Positions 60,102 through 64,000 of a stretch of DNA of 64,000 nt are shown here, one piece after another. A program made the translations under genes and the position numbers. The DNA lies in the NCBI RefSeq assembly GCF_900109685.1, contig NZ_FOBB01000011.1, forward strand, positions 1 through 64,000, written 5' to 3'. Origin of the DNA: Chitinophaga rupis. GTDB taxonomy: Bacteria; Bacteroidota; Bacteroidia; Chitinophagales; Chitinophagaceae. How positions within the stretch are numbered: position 1 is the first letter of the stretch; each line of letters begins with the position of its first letter. Under the pieces are notes generated by a model. That model searched no databases. It worked only from the letters and a program-made list of their open reading frames with translations, and was not told the origin of the DNA.

Positions 60102-61910
60102 TTATTTTTCAGCAGGCATTACGCTACAGATGTCATAACCCTCTTTCATTTCATTCAGGCGTATTTCAGCTGCATTCAGTCCTGGTAAAAAACTTTTCTC
60201 CGTGATCACGGCTGCGGCGGATAACCCGCGATAATAAGCAATGCCATCGGCCAGCTGCCCGAAGAAGCCGTTATAATATTTCTTCTTTTGCATCAGCTGA
60301 TCTGCTTTCTTATCCTCTACCAGCTGTTCTTCCAGGTAATCCAGGTACAGCCCCAGCTCGGTCAGGAACATATGCGGTCTTTCGCGGCCCTCCAGCAAAT
60401 TGGTTCTTCCGTAAATATGATCCGTCATAGTTTGCAGGGAAACCTCCCTGTTAAAATGAATAATATTAGGTCCCGGACAAATATTCACTGCAGGAAGCTT
60501 TTTAAGAAAAACCCTGTTGTATTTTATAGCAGCGGCGTTGCTGAGGCCTACGCATAAACATTCTTTATCCAGCACCTGCTGCAGCTGATCCTGGTAGTCG
60601 TGCTCCGGTAGCGCCAGGGTTTGCAGCTGCGCGATCTTCATTTTTTGATATTGCCGGGAGGCAGTGCAAATGGGCTGTTCCGTGAACTCCGTATTAAAAG
60701 ACAGGTGCTTTTCCGTGCAGGGGCTGCCGGGTTTACCCTCCCGGATGCGTTGCAATCTTTCTTCCTGGCCTGTGCTTCCTTTCAGATAATAGAATCTTAC
60801 ACCCATGGGCGAATGCCTGCTAAGCTCCAGGTCTTTTTGTTCCGCCTTACACAGCTGCTGCAGGGTAGCTGCATCTACTGTTGTAGCTTCCGGCACCAGC
60901 AGAAAGGGGGTGCCCCAGCCTGTGCTGTCCAGGTTATAATAGTTATGCAGCAAAGCATCTTCTGCAGCGGTACCTATTCCTCCCTGCGCTGAAATAGCCA
61001 GCTTAGGCGGATATTTAAATATCCTGAGGCCTTTGCTTTTCAGTGCCTGATTGTATAGTTCAAACAACGCGTTCACCAGCTCTATTTTGCGTGCTTTGAA
61101 CTCATCGAGGATAGGGCCCATCAGGTATCCTTCCGATGGAAAGGCATGTCCGCCACAGTTCAGACCAGATTCGATCCTGAATTCGCTCACCCATATTCCT
61201 TTCTTGGCAAGATACTTTCCCTGGATAAGCGCAGAACGGAAATCGCTCACCTTTACTGTTATCTTTTTCCGGAAATTCCCGTCTTCATCGGCATTGAACT
61301 GTGGGCATTTTTCCAGGTAGTTGTAAAGTCTTGGGTTCATACCGGCGGAGAAAACAATGGAAGAATTGGAAAGATCACTGTTAACGTATCCTCTTAAAGC
61401 AGCTACAGCATCCGAGCCATCTTCAATAATCCGGCCATCATGATCGTAATTGTTCCTATCCGTTTTTGTCATGATGTTCACCTCAATGCTGCCTGGCTGC
61501 ATTTGCGCGCGCAGTAAAGATTCCAGCCTTGCCTTTTCCGCAACACATTCTGTATTTACCATTTGCAGGTACAGCTGTTTCAACCGGCTGCTTTCCGGCA
61601 GCATCTCAAAGTATTTAACGATATCTGACCCGGCCTCAAATGCCATACCCTTCAGCTGCAACATCTGCTCTTTAACAATGCGGTTCATGAGGTTCAGGTA
61701 ATCTGTGATCCTCCTGGCCCGGTAATCCGGCTCCTTTATGCTGATCGGTTCATAGACCTCCCCTATGGAGGGATAATAATGACTTCTCATCATTTCAATG
61801 AGGCGGTCTTCTATAATAGAGAGAACGGAAGTTATGCCAAAGCGGGCCACTTTAACAGGGCTGTCAATTGTATAGGCCAGCCCCATAACAGGGATATGAA
61901 ATGTATGCAT
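60102..61910 (-). CDS. Unrecognised 602-aa protein with FMN TIM-barrel-like motifs
   Basis: A soluble protein of 602 aa. ESGLNCGGHAFPSEGYLMGP (about 250-270) and AISAQGGIGTAAEDALLHNY (about 312-331), followed by STGWGTPFLLVPEATT, resemble the EAGGHxG, GGI and GTxF loops of nitronate monooxygenase/2-nitropropane dioxygenase-type FMN barrels. Conserved-looking cysteines occur at about 258, 400, 417, 450-452 and 478 (ICTASRQYQK, ECLCVGLSN, NICPGPNI), so a metal or cluster site is possible. The N-terminus and the long C-terminal extension have no match I know. It sits between the Ric operon and the Rrf2 gene, with a palindrome in its promoter. The start at 61910 is used; 61934 is also open. Confidence 0.75.
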   Translation of the reverse strand: MHTFHIPVMGLAYTIDSPVKVARFGITSVLSIIEDRLIEMMRSHYYPSIGEVYEPISIKEPDYRARRITDYLNLMNRIVKEQMLQLKGMAFEAGSDIVKYFEMLPESSRLKQLYLQMVNTECVAEKARLESLLRAQMQPGSIEVNIMTKTDRNNYDHDGRIIEDGSDAVAALRGYVNSDLSNSSIVFSAGMNPRLYNYLEKCPQFNADEDGNFRKKITVKVSDFRSALIQGKYLAKKGIWVSEFRIESGLNCGGHAFPSEGYLMGPILDEFKARKIELVNALFELYNQALKSKGLRIFKYPPKLAISAQGGIGTAAEDALLHNYYNLDSTGWGTPFLLVPEATTVDAATLQQLCKAEQKDLELSRHSPMGVRFYYLKGSTGQEERLQRIREGKPGSPCTEKHLSFNTEFTEQPICTASRQYQKMKIAQLQTLALPEHDYQDQLQQVLDKECLCVGLSNAAAIKYNRVFLKKLPAVNICPGPNIIHFNREVSLQTMTDHIYGRTNLLEGRERPHMFLTELGLYLDYLEEQLVEDKKADQLMQKKKYYNGFFGQLADGIAYYRGLSAAAVITEKSFLPGLNAAEIRLNEMKEGYDICSVMPAEK

Positions 61911-61948
61911 GTTTATTGAATTAAAGAAAAGCAAAACTAAATGTAAAA

Positions 61949-61966
61949 GAGGATAAAAATATCCTC
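61949..61966. promoter_or_regulatory. Putative Rrf2 operator 2 (divergent promoter)
   Basis: GAGGATA-AAAA-TATCCTC, a perfect 7-bp inverted repeat, lies between the 60102 gene and the divergent Rrf2 gene, 39 nt from the former's start codon. It could control both. Confidence 0.7.
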
Positions 61967-62058
61967 AAATACGTTTCCTGATCAAAATCATATTTAATCG
62001 ACCTGCCTTTGACCGGCACTTCTTTTATTATTATCTTGCAATGATTTCAATCAGGTAT

Positions 62059-62517
62059 ATGCTTTCCAAGACTGCAGAATATGCCCTCAGGGCTACTATA
62101 TATATTGCGCAAAAAGGCACCGAAGACAACAAGCTGGGAATTGATGAAGTGGCCGAAGGGATTGACTCTCCGAAGTCATTTACCGCCAAGATCCTGCAGC
62201 TGCTCACTCAGAATGACCGGGTGGTAAGCTCGGTGCGCGGCCGCAACGGCGGATTTTACCTTACTGACCGTGCACGGAAGTTGCCTGTCAGGGCTATCCT
62301 GGAAGCGGTAGAAGAAGAGGAGGTGATCACCAAATGTGTGCTTGGCCTGAAAGAATGTTCTGAAACAAGACCCTGCCCCATGCACCTTCAATATAAAGCC
62401 ATTAAGAAACAGCTGAAACAACTATTTGAAAAAACATCCATCCAGCAGCTGGTGGAAGAATCCAATAAAGGGAACCTCTTTATCAATAACCAGAAAGCCC
62501 CTAAAAAGCGGAGCTGA
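62059..62517 (+). CDS. Rrf2-family transcriptional regulator with three cysteines
   Basis: A 152-aa regulator. The winged-helix domain has MLSKTAEYALRATIYIAQ and SPKSFTAKILQLLTQNDRVVSSVRGRNGGFYLT. The effector loop ITKCVLGLKECSETRPCPMH holds Cys at 93, 100 and 106, close to the spacing of the Fe-S ligands in NsrR and IscR. It therefore probably senses NO, oxygen or cluster status through an Fe-S cluster. The start at 62059 is preferred over 62041 because it begins the conserved region. Three palindromes nearby are candidate binding sites for it. Confidence 0.93.
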   Translation: MLSKTAEYALRATIYIAQKGTEDNKLGIDEVAEGIDSPKSFTAKILQLLTQNDRVVSSVRGRNGGFYLTDRARKLPVRAILEAVEEEEVITKCVLGLKECSETRPCPMHLQYKAIKKQLKQLFEKTSIQQLVEESNKGNLFINNQKAPKKRS

Positions 62518-62680
62518 ACGTATTGATCTTCACTATTTCCTCACAACTAAGATCCCTGATACCATAATGTATAACGGCTGCAGGCCTGTTATTCGAAGGC
62601 GCTGTTTGCAGGCTTGTTACGTGTAATAATGACGTTAACAGCGTTACATCTGCTGATTTTTTTTGCCTGGTAAATTATAA

Positions 62681-62698
62681 AAGGATAAATTTGTCCTT
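62681..62698 (+). promoter_or_regulatory. Putative Rrf2 operator 3
   Basis: AAGGATA-AATT-TGTCCTT, a 7-bp inverted repeat with one mismatch and the same 4-nt spacing as operators 1 and 2, 51 nt before the flavodoxin-like gene. The rest of 62518-62749 shows nothing I can name. Confidence 0.6.
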
Positions 62699-62749
62699 AA
62701 TTATCCTACTTACTCATGCCACTATAAAAATCCAATAAAATATTAAGCT

Positions 62750-63286
62750 ATGAATGGGTTCATCATTTACAGATCCAGGTACGGAGCTACCCGGCAGTAC
62801 GCTGCATGGCTAAGCGCTGAGCTGAAGATACCGGCCATACCGCAAGAGCAGGCCACTCCGGAAATAATAGCAAATGCCGGCTTCCTCATTCTTGGAAGCA
62901 GCATATACATAGGCAAATTGCTGATGCGGAATTGGTTAAAACAACATGCCGCCCAACTGCAGAAAAAGAGATTGTTCATTTTCCTTGTAACTGCTACTAA
63001 GAAAGATAAACAGGAAAAGCTGAGAAGCTATGTACAGCAGAATATCCCAGCATGCTTTGAAGACAATTGCAGGTATTATTTTTTCCCGGGAAAAATAATC
63101 TATGATCAACTATCTCTCATGGATAAACTTAAAGTAAAGCTGGGAGGACAGATTGCAAAGCTAAGCAACAAGCCACTGAACATATCGGACTTTAACGATG
63201 TGAACCGGTCACATATCGGCGGGCTGCTAAGCGACATGCGGCTGCTTTATGCAATGGATAACCCGGTTAACCAGAAAGTGATCTGA
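62750..63286 (+). CDS. Flavodoxin-domain protein (HemG-like)
   Basis: A 178-aa protein of the flavodoxin_5/HemG group. The phosphate-binding loop is IIYRSRYGATRQYAAWLS (residues about 5-22), and the flavin-contact segment is FLILGSSIYIGKLLMRNWLK. The C-terminal half includes FFPGKIIYDQLSLMDKLKVKLGG, which in this family is involved in electron-transfer partners. HemG itself oxidises protoporphyrinogen, but distant members are general flavodoxins. It is probably cytoplasmic. Operator 3 lies upstream. Confidence 0.85.
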   Translation: MNGFIIYRSRYGATRQYAAWLSAELKIPAIPQEQATPEIIANAGFLILGSSIYIGKLLMRNWLKQHAAQLQKKRLFIFLVTATKKDKQEKLRSYVQQNIPACFEDNCRYYFFPGKIIYDQLSLMDKLKVKLGGQIAKLSNKPLNISDFNDVNRSHIGGLLSDMRLLYAMDNPVNQKVI

Positions 63287-63315
63287 GGAGCAGCTGATCT
63301 TCATCATGCCGGACA

Positions 63316-63486
63316 GTGATTAAGATCAGTACTGCCGTTGACCGTAAGCAACAGATTCCTTACTCACAGCAGATAGCTTTGTACGATCATACCTCCGGCT
63401 ATAAAGTATATGATCTGTCAGGAGAATGCGCTATCGTTTGCCACAATCTGTTTCCATCAATAAATAATAAAGAAGTAACAACCTAA
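63316..63486 (+). CDS. Possible small protein (GTG start), low confidence
   Basis: A stop-free frame of 56 codons beginning at GTG lies between the flavodoxin and cytochrome genes. The peptide (IALYDHTSGYKVYDLSGECA, then IVCHNLFPSI) is neither low-complexity nor like any family I know. It has no ATG start. It could be a real short protein, a fragment of a lost gene, or chance. Confidence 0.25.
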   Translation: MIKISTAVDRKQQIPYSQQIALYDHTSGYKVYDLSGECAIVCHNLFPSINNKEVTT

Positions 63487-63495
63487 AAATAAGTT

Positions 63496-64000
63496 ATGAA
63501 GCAAGTATCTCTTTTAGCATCAATAGCTATAGTAAGCCTTCTTATTTACAGCTGCGGTTCGGGTTCGAGCTCCGGCGCTGATTCCCAATCCTCCTCCGGC
63601 AGCGCTGCAGGCGATTCCAGCATGGTAGCCCCGGAAAATAAGACTGCCGGCCAGGGCGCTGCAGATGAAGCCAAAGGCAAAGGCAAGTTCACTGAAGTAA
63701 AACTTACCCACCCGCTTGACAAGGCCATGGTAGCCGGGGGCAAAACCGTATACGATGTAAAATGCGCGGCCTGTCATAAGCTTACCGGTGAAAAACTGGT
63801 AGGCCCCGGATGGAAAGGTGTTACGGACAGAAGAAAGCCTGAGTGGATCATGAATTTTGTAACCAATACAGATGAGATGATCGACAAAGACCCTGCAGCA
63901 CAGGCCATGCTTGAACAGTGTATGGTGCGTATGCCCAACCAGCACCTGACGGATGATGAGGCCCGCCATGTACTGGAATACATGCGGGAAAATGATGGCA
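63496..64000 (+). CDS. Lipoprotein cytochrome c (partial, runs off the window)
   Basis: The visible 168 residues begin with a lipoprotein signal whose lipobox ends LLIYSC (Cys20), then a Ser/Gly/Ala-rich linker. A class I cytochrome c domain follows with the haem motif CAACHK (near residue 90-95) and a candidate axial Met in RMPNQHLTDDEARHVLEYMR. It would be a haem protein tethered in the periplasm, passing electrons. In Bacteroidota a protein of this type often opens a nitrous-oxide reductase cluster, but the window ends before this can be seen. The 3' end is missing. Confidence 0.9.
   Translation, partial: MKQVSLLASIAIVSLLIYSCGSGSSSGADSQSSSGSAAGDSSMVAPENKTAGQGAADEAKGKGKFTEVKLTHPLDKAMVAGGKTVYDVKCAACHKLTGEKLVGPGWKGVTDRRKPEWIMNFVTNTDEMIDKDPAAQAMLEQCMVRMPNQHLTDDEARHVLEYMRENDG

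Noticed and set aside
63294..63329. Inverted repeat CTGATCTT/AAGATCAG after the flavodoxin gene
   Set aside because: Eight-base arms with a 20-nt loop and no T-run make it a weak terminator, and it lacks the operator pattern.

Overview
This window reads as a chromosomal segment of a Bacteroidota bacterium, most likely a Chitinophaga-like member of the Chitinophagaceae. Supporting signs are promoters of the Bacteroidota type (TTTG-N19-TAnnTTTG) in front of the rRNA and tRNA genes, an ECF sigma/FecR pair with a DUF4974 tail, a propeller/Y_Y_Y LytS-type sensor kinase, a DUF4476 protein, Ala/Gly-rich exported proteins and GC content near 50 percent. Nothing in it is phage or plasmid backbone. Most of it is ordinary chromosome with a few accessory patches.

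Layout. 1-1,090: the 5' end of a 16S rRNA gene on the minus strand, with a long leader, two tandem promoters and a degenerate 8-nt word array. 1,091-13,736: truA, a DUF4476 secreted protein, a biotin carrier protein, an M1 aminopeptidase, then a minus-strand run (HD-PycTM protein, ppk1, thioredoxin-like, DUF4442, MBL/beta-CASP nuclease) and a divergent SdiA-regulated-like lipoprotein. 13,837-23,696: a very large phosphatase/kinase-like/beta-barrel fusion, a GAF protein, lysA, an S4 protein and an M20 dipeptidase. 24,058-29,562: a sigma factor lacking region 4 with its FecR anti-sigma factor, a lone receiver protein, LemA and two TPM proteins, and a DUF1835 protein. 29,569-37,324: sensor kinase, SMP-30-like protein, dicarboxylate symporter, then pgk and gapA.

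37,464-39,264: tRNA-Glu followed by a small AT-rich islet. The 3' end of the tRNA is repeated about 1.7 kb downstream, as expected for attL/attR. The islet holds a decayed serine-recombinase remnant, a VOC protein and a small secreted protein. Just beyond it are a membrane protein and a broken 3' fragment of an S41 peptidase gene whose intact relative lies at 46.9-48.6 kb. 40,073-55,374: a two-component system with envelope proteins, an SDR/NmrA/AraC cluster, S41 peptidase, DoxX, alpha/beta hydrolases, DUF1223, a LytS/LytR pair and a haem-binding/cytochrome P460 fusion.

55,667-64,000 looks like a nitrosative-stress and iron-sulfur repair locus. It contains a small CxxC protein, Hsp20, a MIP18-type Fe-S factor, a 12-TM haem-copper-oxidase-like protein without the CuB His pair, a DUF1858/DUF2249 protein, a DUF2249-Ric-hemerythrin repair protein, a 602-aa protein resembling FMN TIM-barrel enzymes, an Rrf2 regulator with three cysteines, a flavodoxin-like protein and a cytochrome c lipoprotein cut by the window edge. 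Three similar palindromes (arms ending in GA(C/T)A, a 4-nt A/T spacer, then T(A/G)TC) sit in the promoter regions of three units here and are probably the Rrf2 operators.

A second theme is a set of intergenic arrays made of short degenerate words with a fixed period. The period is 7 nt at six or more places, about 8 nt upstream of the rRNA operon and exactly 11 nt upstream of the GAF gene. The words differ between loci but the architecture is shared, and several form long inverted repeats.
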